DNA of 64,000 nucleotides from Bartonella tamiae Th239 (GTDB taxonomy: Bacteria > Pseudomonadota > Alphaproteobacteria > Rhizobiales > Rhizobiaceae): contig NZ_JH725147.1 of NCBI RefSeq assembly GCF_000278275.1, forward strand, positions 918,849-982,848, given 5' to 3'. The notes under the pieces are model-generated. The model was given only the letters and a program-made list of their open reading frames with translations, did not search any database and was not told where the DNA came from. Shown piece after piece: positions 40,793 through 50,835 of the stretch (positions within the stretch are counted from its first letter, which is position 1; every line of letters begins with the position of its first letter). Both the position numbers and the translations under genes were made by a program.

Positions 40793-42352
40793 ATGACATC
40801 ACAACATCCTGATACTGTTCTTATTATTGATTTTGGTTCACAAGTCACTCAGCTCATCGCAAGGCGTGTGCGTGAAGCGGGTGTTTATTCCGAAATTGTT
40901 CCTTTTCAGTTAGCAGCTGATGCTTTTGCACGGATTAAACCGAAAGCAGTTATTCTTTCAGGCAGTCCACATTCAACTGTTGATATTGGATCTCCACGTG
41001 CGCCACAGGAAATTTTTGAAGCAGGAATTCCCGTTTTAGGTATATGTTATGGTGAGCAAACCATGTGTGCTCAACTTGGAGGAAAAGTTGAAGCAGGCCA
41101 TGAGCGTGAATTCGGACGGGCTTTTTTGGATATTCAAGAAAATAGTGCGCTTTTTGAAGGTGTATGGGAAAAAGGCAGTCGTCACCAAGTATGGATGAGT
41201 CATGGTGATCGTGTAATGGCATTGCCGCAGGGATTTCACGTTATTGCAACATCAAAAGGTGCCCCTTATGCAGCTATTGCTGATGAAAAGCGTCATTTTT
41301 ATGCTGTGCAGTTTCATCCCGAGGTTGTTCATACACCTGATGGGTCAAAATTATTGCAAAATTTTGTTCATAACATTGCACATATTAAAGGCGATTGGTC
41401 AATGAAATTTTATCGTGAACAAGCGATTGCGACCATTCAAAAACAAGTGGGGAAAGGGCGTGTTATTTGTGGCCTTTCAGGAGGTGTTGATAGCTCTGTT
41501 GCGGCAGTGCTTATTCATGAAGCCATTGGGGATCAACTGACATGTATATTTGTTGATCATGGCTTGTTGCGAAAAAATGAAGCGCAAGAAGTTGTGACCA
41601 TGTTTGAAGAAAACTATAAAATTCCTCTTGTTCATGTTGATGCCTCTGATCTATTTATTGAAGCGTTAAATGGTGAAGATGATCCTGAAAAAAAGCGTAA
41701 AACAATCGGCCGTTTGTTTATTGAAGTTTTTGAAAAGGAAGCAAAAAAATTAGGTGGTGCGGAATTTTTAGCACAAGGAACACTTTATCCTGATGTAATT
41801 GAAAGTGTTTCATTCACAGGAGGTCCATCAGTTACGATCAAAAGTCATCATAATGTTGGTGGTTTGCCTGAACGAATGAATATGCAACTTGTTGAACCAT
41901 TGCGAGAATTATTTAAAGATGAAGTCCGTATTTTGGGTCATGAACTTGGTCTTCCTGAAAAATTTATTGGACGCCATCCTTTTCCAGGGCCTGGTCTCGC
42001 TATTCGTTGCCCAGGTGCTGTGACGCGGGATAAACTTGAAATTTTGCGCGAGGCTGATGCCATTTATCTTGATGAAATACGAAAAGCTGGTCTTTATGAT
42101 GTAATTTGGCAGGCATTTGCGGTTCTATTGCCTGTTCAAACGGTAGGCGTTATGGGAGATGGGCGCACATATGAATATGTGTGTGCATTACGCGCCGTCA
42201 CATCTGTTGATGGTATGACTGCCGACTTTTATCATTATGACATGGAATTTCTTGCACAGGCTGCTAATCGTATTATTAATGAAGTGCGTGGTATTAATCG
42301 GGTTGTTTATGATATTACCTCAAAACCACCCGGTACGATCGAATGGGAATAA
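40793..42352 (+). CDS. guaA: GMP synthase (glutamine-hydrolysing)
   Basis: Converts XMP to GMP using glutamine and ATP; partner pathway step of guaB at 20.3 kb. The 519-residue product has a class I glutamine amidotransferase domain (about 8-195) with catalytic Cys85 in GICYGEQT and His/Glu in QFHPEVVHT, the PP-loop SGGVDSS (about 229-235), and the C-terminal dimerisation domain ending GTIEWE. Complete and typical. Confidence 0.97.
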   Translation: MTSQHPDTVLIIDFGSQVTQLIARRVREAGVYSEIVPFQLAADAFARIKPKAVILSGSPHSTVDIGSPRAPQEIFEAGIPVLGICYGEQTMCAQLGGKVEAGHEREFGRAFLDIQENSALFEGVWEKGSRHQVWMSHGDRVMALPQGFHVIATSKGAPYAAIADEKRHFYAVQFHPEVVHTPDGSKLLQNFVHNIAHIKGDWSMKFYREQAIATIQKQVGKGRVICGLSGGVDSSVAAVLIHEAIGDQLTCIFVDHGLLRKNEAQEVVTMFEENYKIPLVHVDASDLFIEALNGEDDPEKKRKTIGRLFIEVFEKEAKKLGGAEFLAQGTLYPDVIESVSFTGGPSVTIKSHHNVGGLPERMNMQLVEPLRELFKDEVRILGHELGLPEKFIGRHPFPGPGLAIRCPGAVTRDKLEILREADAIYLDEIRKAGLYDVIWQAFAVLLPVQTVGVMGDGRTYEYVCALRAVTSVDGMTADFYHYDMEFLAQAANRIINEVRGINRVVYDITSKPPGTIEWE

Positions 42353-42484
42353 GTGTATTTCAATAATTATAATAATTTTTTATTTTAAAATATTTTTTTA
42401 AGCATGCAATAATTCTTAAGACTTTTTGTAAAGAATAATCGTAATAACGTCTTTGAAAAAGTGATACTATTATGGACAATTTTG

Positions 42485-42526
42485 TGCAGTGGTATGACGA
42501 TACTACAAAACAACCACTGCATTTTT
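42485..42526 (+). terminator. guaA terminator
   Basis: TGCAGTGGT and ACCACTGCA form a 9-bp stem with a 19-base loop, followed by TTTTTCTC, 130 bp past the guaA stop codon. Confidence 0.65.
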
Positions 42527-42584
42527 CTCATCATAATAATATATGATTTCGGAAACGGTCAAATTTCGTTATTCTTCTGTTTGG

Positions 42585-43529
42585 TTATTCTTCTGGCAAT
42601 CCCGGGGGATTGGTTTCAGATTTTTCTAAGGCTTCATCTGATAAATGCCAACGATCCAAAATTTTTTGATAAGAGCCATCTTGTATCATAGCGTTAATAG
42701 CTATTGTCAGTGGTTGTGCAAGTCCACTATCTTTACGTGAAACAACAGAAACATCTGAACGGTCAGGCCATCCAGCACTTAAAGTACCAACACCGCGAAG
42801 ATTATCATCTCGTAAAGAAATATAGATAAGCTGCGCATTGGGTTGTACAACAACATCAGCACGTCCTGATTGCATTGCCATGAGGCTTGTGGCACTGTCA
42901 TCGAAATATTGTAATACAATCGGTGCAAGCCCTGCTTTTTTTATCTCTTCATCCCAGTGTAAGAGAATACGCTCCTGATTGGTGCCTGCACCAACAATAA
43001 CACGCAAGCCTGCGAGATCTTTTGGCTCTTTAATGGATTGAATGGGACTGTCTTTTTTTACATAAAAACCGTGCAATCCTTGACGATAGGTTGAAAAATC
43101 ATATTTCTTTTTTCGTGCTTCAGTCACACCGACATTGGCAAGAACAGCATCATATTTTCTTGATGTTAGTCCCAAAGACCAGTCGATCCATGTGATCGGA
43201 ATGAGATCAAGCTCTAAGCCAAGACTTTCGGCAAATGCTGAAGCAAAATCAACTTCTGACCCAACGGGTGTACGCGCATCTTGCGCATAAAAAGTAAGTG
43301 GTGGTTCTGTTGGGGCAACAGCAATGGTTAGCTTTCCTTTCGTGACAAAAGGAAAGTCTGAAGGTATCGCGTTAGCGGCAGCTTCATTTTTGTCAACATG
43401 AAGACGTTCGTGCTGTTCTACACTCGTATCAAAAATTGGCTGTGCCGCTGCATATGTTATGATCATTATGAAAATACTGAACACAACACTTAAAAAGATG
43501 ATCGTTTTTTTAATTTGAAAAATAGACAT
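42585..43529 (-). CDS. Amino acid ABC transporter substrate-binding protein (paralogue 2)
   Basis: Periplasmic binding protein of the polar amino acid family (SBP_bac_3). The 314-residue product has an N-terminal signal/anchor (about 8-28), a short linker, then the binding domain (GKLTIAVAPTEPPLTFYAQD, DVVLANVGVTEARKKKYDFS-type hinge, DLAGLRVIVGAGTNQERILL). It is a clear paralogue of the next gene upstream, at about 45 percent by eye, with the same LGLTSRKYDA and GTNQE blocks. Last gene of the organosulfur cluster. Confidence 0.88.
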   Translation of the reverse strand: MSIFQIKKTIIFLSVVFSIFIMIITYAAAQPIFDTSVEQHERLHVDKNEAAANAIPSDFPFVTKGKLTIAVAPTEPPLTFYAQDARTPVGSEVDFASAFAESLGLELDLIPITWIDWSLGLTSRKYDAVLANVGVTEARKKKYDFSTYRQGLHGFYVKKDSPIQSIKEPKDLAGLRVIVGAGTNQERILLHWDEEIKKAGLAPIVLQYFDDSATSLMAMQSGRADVVVQPNAQLIYISLRDDNLRGVGTLSAGWPDRSDVSVVSRKDSGLAQPLTIAINAMIQDGSYQKILDRWHLSDEALEKSETNPPGLPEE

Positions 43530-43545
43530 AACTTATCCCTTAAGA

Positions 43546-44490
43546 TCAAGGTGTTTTGGGAAGGCCACGGGGATTGATAAGTGATTGGGGAACAGTTTCT
43601 TCTTTTAAATTCCATCTCGTAAGAATTTTGTCATAGGTTCCATCTTTAATCAAATCGTTTAATATAGCCGCCATAGGTTCGACAAATCCATTATCTTTTG
43701 GTATGGCAACGGCGATTTCCGCCGTTAAGGGCCAGCCACCATTAACCGTACCAACGAGTCTTGTTTTTCCGGTTGTTGCAGAAATGTAGGATTGCATGGC
43801 ATTTACACTAAAAATGGCGTCAGCACGGTTGCTATCAAGTGACAATGTTTGCAGCGCTTTATCATCATAATACTGCACTTGTATAGGTTTAAGGCCGTTC
43901 GCTATATTTTGCTTGTCCCATTCAAGTAATATTTTTTCCTGATTGGTTCCTGCATCAGTTATAACGCGTAATCCCGCAATATCTTTTGCTTCTTTGATTT
44001 CTTGAATAGGACTTTTATTTTTCACATAAATGCCAATAACATCACGACGATAAGTAGCAAAATCAAACTTTTCTTTTCGTTCTTCTGTCACAGTAATATT
44101 GGCAATGACCGCATCATATTTTCCACTGGATAGACCTAAAGGCCAGTCAGCCCAGATAATTTCAACGATTTCGAGTTTTTTTCCCATTTTTTGTGCAATT
44201 GCTGATGCTAAATCTATATCCAATCCGATAATTGTTTTGGCATCTGACGCATAATCATGAAGAGGCAGGCTACTTGCCGTATTTGTGGCGACAGTAAATG
44301 TACCTTTTTTAATAAAGGATAGATTTTCAACGTCTTTTACCCTTTGTGGATTGACAGTTGTCGTTGGGCGCCCTGTTTGTTCAGGTGATAAATCAAGTTT
44401 TACGGCTTCTCCATATGCAAAAGATATTGTAAAGATACTTGTGAGTAAAAAACCAAGTATAAATTTTATCTTTGTTCGCGGGCCTATCAA
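43546..44490 (-). CDS. Amino acid ABC transporter substrate-binding protein (paralogue 1)
   Basis: Periplasmic solute-binding protein of the same family and length (314) as its downstream neighbour, 16 bp away; the two arose by tandem duplication. Signal segment about 5-27, then a binding domain with GLDIDLASAIAQKMGKKLEI and DIAGLRVITDAGTNQEKILL. The start codon is TTG, with GGAG seven bases before. Divergence between the two in the ligand-contact regions suggests they feed different substrates to one membrane unit. Confidence 0.88.
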   Translation of the reverse strand: MIGPRTKIKFILGFLLTSIFTISFAYGEAVKLDLSPEQTGRPTTTVNPQRVKDVENLSFIKKGTFTVATNTASSLPLHDYASDAKTIIGLDIDLASAIAQKMGKKLEIVEIIWADWPLGLSSGKYDAVIANITVTEERKEKFDFATYRRDVIGIYVKNKSPIQEIKEAKDIAGLRVITDAGTNQEKILLEWDKQNIANGLKPIQVQYYDDKALQTLSLDSNRADAIFSVNAMQSYISATTGKTRLVGTVNGGWPLTAEIAVAIPKDNGFVEPMAAILNDLIKDGTYDKILTRWNLKEETVPQSLINPRGLPKTP

Positions 44491-44554
44491 TTTTTATCTC
44501 CTCTAAAATGATATCATATTATGATTTTGCATCGTTTAATTTTACAGATATCTT

Positions 44555-46384
44555 TTATGAAAGAACTTTATCAAGAAAGCTTCGTGTTCGAGAGTTTTGT
44601 GTTTGATTAAACACGAATTCAGGACTTCCTTGTTCTAAAATTTGTCCAGATTCCATAAAAACGACAGTATCTGCTATTTCACGTGCAAAAGCGATTTCAT
44701 GAGTTACAACAACTAAAGTTGATCCCGTTTCCGCCAATTCTTTAATAACATCGAGAACTTCTCCGACCAATTCAGGATCAAGAGCAGACGTTGGTTCATC
44801 AAAAAGTAAAACACGAGGTCGTAATGCCAGAGCACGCGCTATGGCTACACGTTGTTGTTGTCCTCCTGATAATTGGCGGGGATAGGCATTGGCTTTGTCA
44901 AGAAGGCCAACACGTGCCAAAAGATCATAAGCTTCGTTTTGTGCATTTTCACGTGATTGATGTCTGACTTGTGTAGGTGCTTCAATAATATTTTCTAAAA
45001 CTGTCATATGTGGAAAAAGATTGAAATTTTGAAACACCATAGCAATATCGATACGTTGTTTTAAAATGTCTTTTTCTTTTAACTCATAAAGTATTTGACC
45101 TTGTTTTTTATAACCGATAAGCTGACCATCAACATCAATAAAGCCCTCATCAACACGTTCTAAATGATTAATTGTACGCAATAAGGTTGATTTTCCTGAA
45201 CCAGAGGGACCAAGAATAACAGTCACACTTCCAGGTTTTATTTCAAGATGGATACCATCTAAAACTTTATTTGTTCCAAAGTATTTTGAAACATTATGGA
45301 TTGTAACACGTGCCCCATTGCCTGAATGAAGATCACGAAAACCTTTAATAGTGTTTTTTGTCGGTGTATGAGAAGGATTTATATCAAAAGGCTTCTGTAA
45401 TTTACTTTGATCAGCATTGAGTATGTTATTTATTGCAGGTGTTTTTTTTAAAAATTTAAAAAATTTACCAAAGGGAAGATCAACGGGATTGCGAAGCGCA
45501 CCTTTTGAGTAATGACGTTCAATATAATATTGCGCAATGGACAAAACAGTCATAATGACAAGATACCAAACTGTTGCAACCATAAGCAGGGGAATAACTT
45601 CAAGATTTCTTCTGTAGATAACTTGAACTGTATAAAATAATTCTGGCAAGGCCAAAACATAAACCATGGATGTGCCTTTAGCCAATCCAATAATTTCGTT
45701 AAATCCTGTTGGTAGGATTGAGCGCATTGCTTGCGGTAACACAATACGTAATGTTTGGCGTTTTTGGGATAATCCCAAAGACGCGGCCGCTTCATGTTGC
45801 CCCTGATCAACGGATAAAATACCCCCACGGACAATTTCTGAAAAAAAAGCCGATTGATTAAGCGTTAAGCCAATAAAAGCTGCTGCAAAAGGTGTGAGAA
45901 GCGAGACCATAGGATAATCAAACACGATAGTTCCATTGAAAGGATTTGCAATGCGTACACTTTCATAAAGATAACCAAGGTTATTCAATATAAGTAACAA
46001 CACAATCAATGGAATTGACCGCATTAACCAAATATATGACCAAGATAAACCACTGAGTAAGGGTGATTTAGAAAGCCGTGCGAGCGCCAGAAGTGTTCCA
46101 AGTATGGACCCTGAAATTGTTGCTAAAATTGTCAACCAAATTGTGCGTAAAAGCCCCATAAGTACAGGTTCAGAAAAAAACCATTGGCTAAAAATAGACC
46201 ATCCCCATCGTTCATTTGTGAAAATCGAAAAGGCGATCATACCAATAATAAAAATAGAAAAAATCGTTCCGATAATACGCAATGGATAACGTGCTGGGAC
46301 AACTTTAAAGTCGGCATAATTTTGGCTTTTATTGCGCTCACTCTGGGTTAAGGCAGATAGTGCCTGATCGGTGGTCGATGACAT
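44555..46384 (-). CDS. Fused amino acid ABC permease and ATPase
   Basis: One polypeptide joins the membrane and ATP-binding parts of a polar amino acid importer. Residues about 30-310 are a HisM-type permease (membrane segments from about 35; EAA loop [20 protein letters not shown]), about 310-360 a linker, and about 360-609 an ABC ATPase with Walker [10 protein letters not shown], signature [17 protein letters not shown] and Walker [14 protein letters not shown]. Usually these are separate genes. GAGGAG precedes the ATG. It sits between the binding proteins and the acetyltransferase gene. Confidence 0.92.
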   Translation of the reverse strand: MSSTTDQALSALTQSERNKSQNYADFKVVPARYPLRIIGTIFSIFIIGMIAFSIFTNERWGWSIFSQWFFSEPVLMGLLRTIWLTILATISGSILGTLLALARLSKSPLLSGLSWSYIWLMRSIPLIVLLLILNNLGYLYESVRIANPFNGTIVFDYPMVSLLTPFAAAFIGLTLNQSAFFSEIVRGGILSVDQGQHEAAASLGLSQKRQTLRIVLPQAMRSILPTGFNEIIGLAKGTSMVYVLALPELFYTVQVIYRRNLEVIPLLMVATVWYLVIMTVLSIAQYYIERHYSKGALRNPVDLPFGKFFKFLKKTPAINNILNADQSKLQKPFDINPSHTPTKNTIKGFRDLHSGNGARVTIHNVSKYFGTNKVLDGIHLEIKPGSVTVILGPSGSGKSTLLRTINHLERVDEGFIDVDGQLIGYKKQGQILYELKEKDILKQRIDIAMVFQNFNLFPHMTVLENIIEAPTQVRHQSRENAQNEAYDLLARVGLLDKANAYPRQLSGGQQQRVAIARALALRPRVLLFDEPTSALDPELVGEVLDVIKELAETGSTLVVVTHEIAFAREIADTVVFMESGQILEQGSPEFVFNQTQNSRTRSFLDKVLS

Positions 46385-46396
46385 TGGCTTATCTCC

Positions 46397-46966
46397 TCAA
46401 ATATTAATAAAATGATGATTTTGAATTATCTGTTTCGGGGATGAAAAACCAGAAACTCTGTTTTGATTTTTTTTTAGCATTAAATGTGAAATATCTTTTT
46501 CAAAGGGAAGATGTTGATAGGCTTCCCAATCCCCTTGAAGATCAAAAAGATTTGTATAGTTGTTTTTAAGATAAAGCCCGACAGCTTCTGGTTGACGAAA
46601 ACCTGTCGTCAAATATAATTGGCGATAGCCCTGTAATGCTGCTTGTTGTTCTAGTTCTAATAATATTTTTACAGCCAAGCCCTGCCGACGAAAATTTTCA
46701 TCCACCCAAATGCGTTTAAGTTCTGCTGTTTCCTTATTGTAAAACTTAAATGCGCCACCACCAATGGCCTCATCATCTAACATCAGCAACAAAAAATTGC
46801 CTGTTGGAGGTGAAAATGCCGAAGGTGGATAACGATCCATCTCTGCCGCTGCACCGTCTTTATCGTAAAAGGTTCCATAACGATGATTATATTCATATAA
46901 AAGAGCATCACGCAGCCGTTTGGCCTTCGGATTATCTATTGATGTATAGTAAAAATACTGATCCAT
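46397..46966 (-). CDS. GNAT-family N-acetyltransferase
   Basis: Acetyl-CoA-dependent acetyltransferase, cytoplasmic. The 189-residue product has the GNAT motif A RIWVDENFRRQGLAVKILLELEQQA (in place of the usual Q/RxxGxG/A: RRQGLA) and TGFRQPEAVGLYLKNNY near the C-terminus. In Bacillus sulfur clusters of the same make-up (ytm/yxe) an acetyltransferase protects thioether amino acids before oxidation; that role is an inference here. Twelve bp from the FMN reductase gene, 12 bp before the fused ABC gene. Confidence 0.82.
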   Translation of the reverse strand: MDQYFYYTSIDNPKAKRLRDALLYEYNHRYGTFYDKDGAAAEMDRYPPSAFSPPTGNFLLLMLDDEAIGGGAFKFYNKETAELKRIWVDENFRRQGLAVKILLELEQQAALQGYRQLYLTTGFRQPEAVGLYLKNNYTNLFDLQGDWEAYQHLPFEKDISHLMLKKNQNRVSGFSSPKQIIQNHHFINI

Positions 46967-46978
46967 ATTTTTTAAACT

Positions 46979-47581
46979 TTATGCTGTTATTTTGATTGAA
47001 GGCACAGTACGGTTTTGTGATTCTAGTGTGAAATCCACCGTATTATTTGTGTTTTTATGAAGAAACGGCGCTAATTGACTAACAGCTTTATCAATGCGCA
47101 TGGTAAGATCTGCAGAAATAATGGCATGTTCGTCACCAAAGTCACGAGTTGCAGCATAGATGGCTGTAGGAAGACTATGCGCCATGAAAAATCCAAAAAG
47201 CGGACGCAACTGATGTTCAACCATTAGAGCATGGCGATCGCCACCACCTGATGCTGCAAGTATGATGGGTTTGGCATAAAGCAGTTCAGGCTCCATTAAA
47301 TCAATAAAATGTTTAAACAATCCTGGATAACTGCCCTTATAAACAGGACTTCCAATGATCAGTGCATCGGCTTGTCCAATTTTATTTATAATTTTTCGCG
47401 TTTCTTGTGATAAATCTTCAGCACGATGAGCAAGTCCTAAACTTTGCCCGAGATCCGCCATCGTATACGTTATGGTTTCAATGTCATAAACCTGTGCTGC
47501 TTTTTGGACAATGTTTTCCACTAAAGCCGTCGTTTTGGAGGGATTGCTTGTGCTTCCTGAAAAGGCAACAATAGTATTCAT
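46979..47581 (-). CDS. NADPH-dependent FMN reductase (SsuE/MsuE type)
   Basis: Flavodoxin-fold reductase supplying FMNH2 to the neighbouring two-component monooxygenases. The 200-residue product begins MNTIVAFSGSTSNPSKTTAL (FMN phosphate loop GSTSNPSKT) and has IGSPVYKGSYPGLFKHFID (SPVYKGSY block). The frame is open 11 codons upstream, overlapping the monooxygenase stop by one base, but this ATG has AAGGA nine bases before it. Confidence 0.88.
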   Translation of the reverse strand: MNTIVAFSGSTSNPSKTTALVENIVQKAAQVYDIETITYTMADLGQSLGLAHRAEDLSQETRKIINKIGQADALIIGSPVYKGSYPGLFKHFIDLMEPELLYAKPIILAASGGGDRHALMVEHQLRPLFGFFMAHSLPTAIYAATRDFGDEHAIISADLTMRIDKAVSQLAPFLHKNTNNTVDFTLESQNRTVPSIKITA

Positions 47582-47613
47582 GACATTTATCCTTATAAAT
47601 TGCGTTTTGCTCA

Positions 47614-48945
47614 TTAAGCAACTTGACTGGCATTTTTTTGCGTGTGACGATTAAAAAGGATGGATAACCCTAAATTTTCGCGCAACGTGGTTCCTTTTAG
47701 GGTGGGATCAAAATAACCACGCTGTTGTAATCTTGGTAATATTTCACCTGTGAAATCCTGAAACCCTTGTTCAGTTATCATCATGGTAAGGATGAAACCG
47801 TCAGCGGCACCACTATCTGCCCATTCAATGATGCGGTCGGTGACATTGTCATAAGTTCCAATAAGATCAGTTTTTGGCGTGGCTTCGTTTAAAGCAACAT
47901 CACGAAGTGTTAATTTTTTTTCAGCCGCTTCACGTTTGATACGATCAGTTGTTGAACGGAAACTGTTTTGCCCAATGTTGCCTAATTCAGGAAATGGTTT
48001 GTCAATATCATATTGACTAAAATCATGATGATCAAAATAACGGCCAAGGTAACTTAAAGCATCATGAATATTGATGAGATTTCGGATAGCCAAATATTTT
48101 TCTTGTGCCTCTTGTTGCGTGCGCCCAACAATTGGATTGATGCCGGGAAAAATTTTAACATCTTGCGCCGAACGACCATGAGCTATCGCATTGTCTTTAA
48201 TGTGTTTTGCATAAGCTTTGGCTTCTTCGATTTCATGGATATTACTAAAAACTGCTTCAGCATATTTAGAAGCAAAATTTATTCCTGATTGCGACGCACC
48301 TGCTTGAAATATCACGGGTTCGCCCTGCTTGGATCGTTGAATATTTAATGGTCCTTCAACCGAAAAAAAATTTCCCTTATGATTGGTACGATGCATTTTT
48401 TGAGGATTAAAAAATTCTCCTGACTCACGATTTCTCGTAAAAGCATCTTCTTCCCAAGACGACCATAAAGATTGTACAACATCAATATATTCACTAGCAA
48501 TTTCATAGCGTTTTCCATGGTCTGGATGAGGGCGTCCGTAATTTTTAGCTGTTCCTTCAAGAGGTGTTGTCACAATGTTCCAAGCAGCGCGTCCACCGCT
48601 TAAAAGATCAAGCGATGCAAATTGACGTGCAATGGTAAAGGGATCACTGTAAGAGGTAGAGACTGTTCCACCAAGTCCAATTTTAGATGTATGAGTTGCA
48701 ATCGCTGATAAAAGGGTTAATGGTTCAAAACGATTTAAAAAATGCGGCATGGATTTTTCATTGATATAAAGGCCATCAGCAACAAAAACAAAAGCAAGTC
48801 CTGCGTCTTCCGCTCGTTTGGCAAGATCAATCGTATAATCGATATTAACGCTGGCATCTTTTTGTGAAGAGGCATGTCGCCAAGAATTCATGTGGCCGCC
48901 TGCGCCATGAAGCATAAGACCAAAATTAAGTGTTTTTTTTGTCAT
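47614..48945 (-). CDS. FMNH2-dependent monooxygenase, NtaA/SnaA/DszA type
   Basis: Flavin-dependent luciferase-like monooxygenase of the NtaA/DszA/YtnJ group, which open C-S or C-N bonds in small molecules. The 443-residue product starts [22 protein letters not shown], then [34 protein letters not shown] and the family's [31 protein letters not shown] block. Good ribosome site (AAAGGA). Second gene of the cluster. Substrate is likely an N-acetylated thioether or sulfonate, inferred only from neighbours. Confidence 0.88.
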   Translation of the reverse strand: [443 protein letters not shown]

Positions 48946-48967
48946 CAGTTGTGTCCTTTTGCAGATT

Positions 48968-49972
48968 TTAAGCCGCTAATTTTTCTTGCGCATAAGCAAG
49001 TTGTGCAATTGTATCGATCCGTTCTTCCACACTCGTGGCAGGAAGTTCCAACATGAATTCTCTAATTCCGTATTGATTATGAAGATCATGTAATGTTTTA
49101 TTGACAGTTTCTGCTGTACCCGCAATGATTTGTGTATGATGTTTTTCAATAGTAAAATCATGACGTCCAGAAAGTGCGCCAAATTCCTGAGCTGCCTCTT
49201 CGGTTAAAAGTGAATAAGTTTTGCCGTCAGAAAAATGTATTTTATAAATAAAGATCTGATCAGCGCGTTCTTTGGCTTCTTTATCACTACGCCCAATAAT
49301 TGCTGCTAAAGCAAGTAAAGGTACGCCACCACCTGTTGCTTTTCGATAGGCGGATACAGTGTTTTTGAGCTTTTTATCACTGCCGTTAAGATGCCCAGCA
49401 TAGCTTAGTTGCCACCCGAGATGGGCTGCTAGTTTTGCGCTTTCCACACTTGCCCCTAGCAAGAACCCGCGCGCTTTGGTTTCACTGCGAGGTGTTGCAG
49501 CCAATCCTTCGAAGCGACCAGCTTTTACCTCTTCACCGCCTAAAAATTGATTGAGAAGCTCAACTTTTTCTTCAAAATTCATGCGTGTTTCATCATGCAT
49601 TTCACTTTGTAACGCTTTTGTCGTATGGGGAAGTCCACCTGGTGTTTTTCCAACGCCAAGATCGACTCTATCGGGTGCTAAAGAGGAAAGAACATTGAAA
49701 ATTTCAGCCACTTTATAAGGGCTATAATGTTGTAACATAACGCCACCCGAACCAATACGAATATGTCGTGTTGATGCTAATAAATAAGCCACAAGAACTT
49801 CAGGAGCGCTGGAGGCAAAGTCATTGGAATGGTGATGCTCAGCAACCCAATAGCGGCGAAAACCAGCTTTTTCAGCAGCTTGCGCCGTTGCTACTGCATT
49901 TGCAAGGGCGTGCGCACCACTTTTATTTGCCTCTGTAGGGCATTTATCTAAAAGGCTTAAATCATAAACCAT
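48968..49972 (-). CDS. Luciferase-like monooxygenase, YtmO/MsnO8 type
   Basis: Second, shorter LLM-class flavin-dependent monooxygenase. The 334-residue product starts VYDLSLLDKCPTEANKSG and has YWVAEHHHSNDFASSAPEVL, RIGSGGVMLQHYSPYKVAE and LDLGVGKTPGG-like blocks of the MsnO8 group. AGGAG precedes the ATG. First gene of the cluster, followed 22 bp later by the larger monooxygenase; Bacillus ytm clusters carry the same two-monooxygenase pairing. Confidence 0.87.
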   Translation of the reverse strand: MVYDLSLLDKCPTEANKSGAHALANAVATAQAAEKAGFRRYWVAEHHHSNDFASSAPEVLVAYLLASTRHIRIGSGGVMLQHYSPYKVAEIFNVLSSLAPDRVDLGVGKTPGGLPHTTKALQSEMHDETRMNFEEKVELLNQFLGGEEVKAGRFEGLAATPRSETKARGFLLGASVESAKLAAHLGWQLSYAGHLNGSDKKLKNTVSAYRKATGGGVPLLALAAIIGRSDKEAKERADQIFIYKIHFSDGKTYSLLTEEAAQEFGALSGRHDFTIEKHHTQIIAGTAETVNKTLHDLHNQYGIREFMLELPATSVEERIDTIAQLAYAQEKLAA

Positions 49973-50191
49973 GCTTTTTCTCCTGCCAAATTTATGAACA
50001 TCAAAGCATGGCCAAGATGTTTTATTTATAATCGGAGAAAATTGAGCACTTTGATAGCGGGTAAATTCTATTAAAAATAAGAGAATTAAAAAAGATTTTT
50101 ATAATTGAGCTGATATTTAAATCCTATGACTTTAAATTTTCATTGCAATGCTCTTATAAGAATTTGGTGTTATTATTTTCAGGGTTTTATT
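49973..50191. other. Promoter region of the organosulfur cluster
   Basis: AT-rich gap ahead of the first monooxygenase gene. No gene; no clear CysB-type site recognised. Confidence 0.35.
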
Positions 50192-50524
50192 ATGACTGAC
50201 ATTTTATTTCTTTCACCAGCTAACTTTAAAGATCCAAATTTGAATGACCATCATTTTCTGTCCGCATTACTTACGCGTTGAAGGCGCTATGGAAATTAAT
50301 AAAGATATATTGCACGATTTAGATGTTCATTAAATTGATTTTTTGCGTCCACACCAAGATTTCATTGCACTTGCTGGTGAAAACAATCAAACTTTACATT
50401 ACTTATTTTAAAAAACGGAAGAACATCGTCTCATCATACAATTGAGCATAATGGTTTTAAATCGGTCGCAAAAACCAAACAAATTTTAGCAACCTTTGCT
50501 GAAATTTATGACATATCTATTTGA
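50192..50524 (+). pseudogene. DUF3088 protein remnant
   Basis: Small thioredoxin-like protein of unknown role, broken. Frame 1 reads MTDILFLSPANFKDPNLND and stops; after a frameshift another frame reads FCPHYLRVEGAMEINKDI, then a stop, IDFLRPHQDFIALAGENN, a second stop, and a further shift gives HTIEHNGFKSVAKTKQILA to a normal end. At least two frameshifts and two stop codons. Order and length (111 codons) match DUF3088 (PRPRQ and GENNQ blocks). Confidence 0.82.
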
Positions 50525-50835
50525 CGTTAAATAAAAGATACGAAAATTAAAAAATGGTTTTTTTTGATCTTATATGAGTAATATTTCTATATTTATTTGT
50601 ATGAGGTGACACTATATTGGTGAAAATATAAAAAATGCCTTATTTTTAAATGGTAATAATAAAATGATAGAGATCTATATTTTAGATATATTTAAAATAT
50701 ATTTATTATAAAAAATATAAATTTACAGTATTTACTAAATTAAGTTTATTTTTTTTATAATTTATTTTACGTTTTAATTAGTTAGTGTGTGCTTAATGGA
50801 ATCAGGGAAAGAGGCTTTATTATTTTGTGTCTATT
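50525..50835. other. AT-rich gap
   Basis: About 310 bp, extremely AT-rich, downstream of the ABC operon. No gene or clear terminator identified. Confidence 0.35.
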
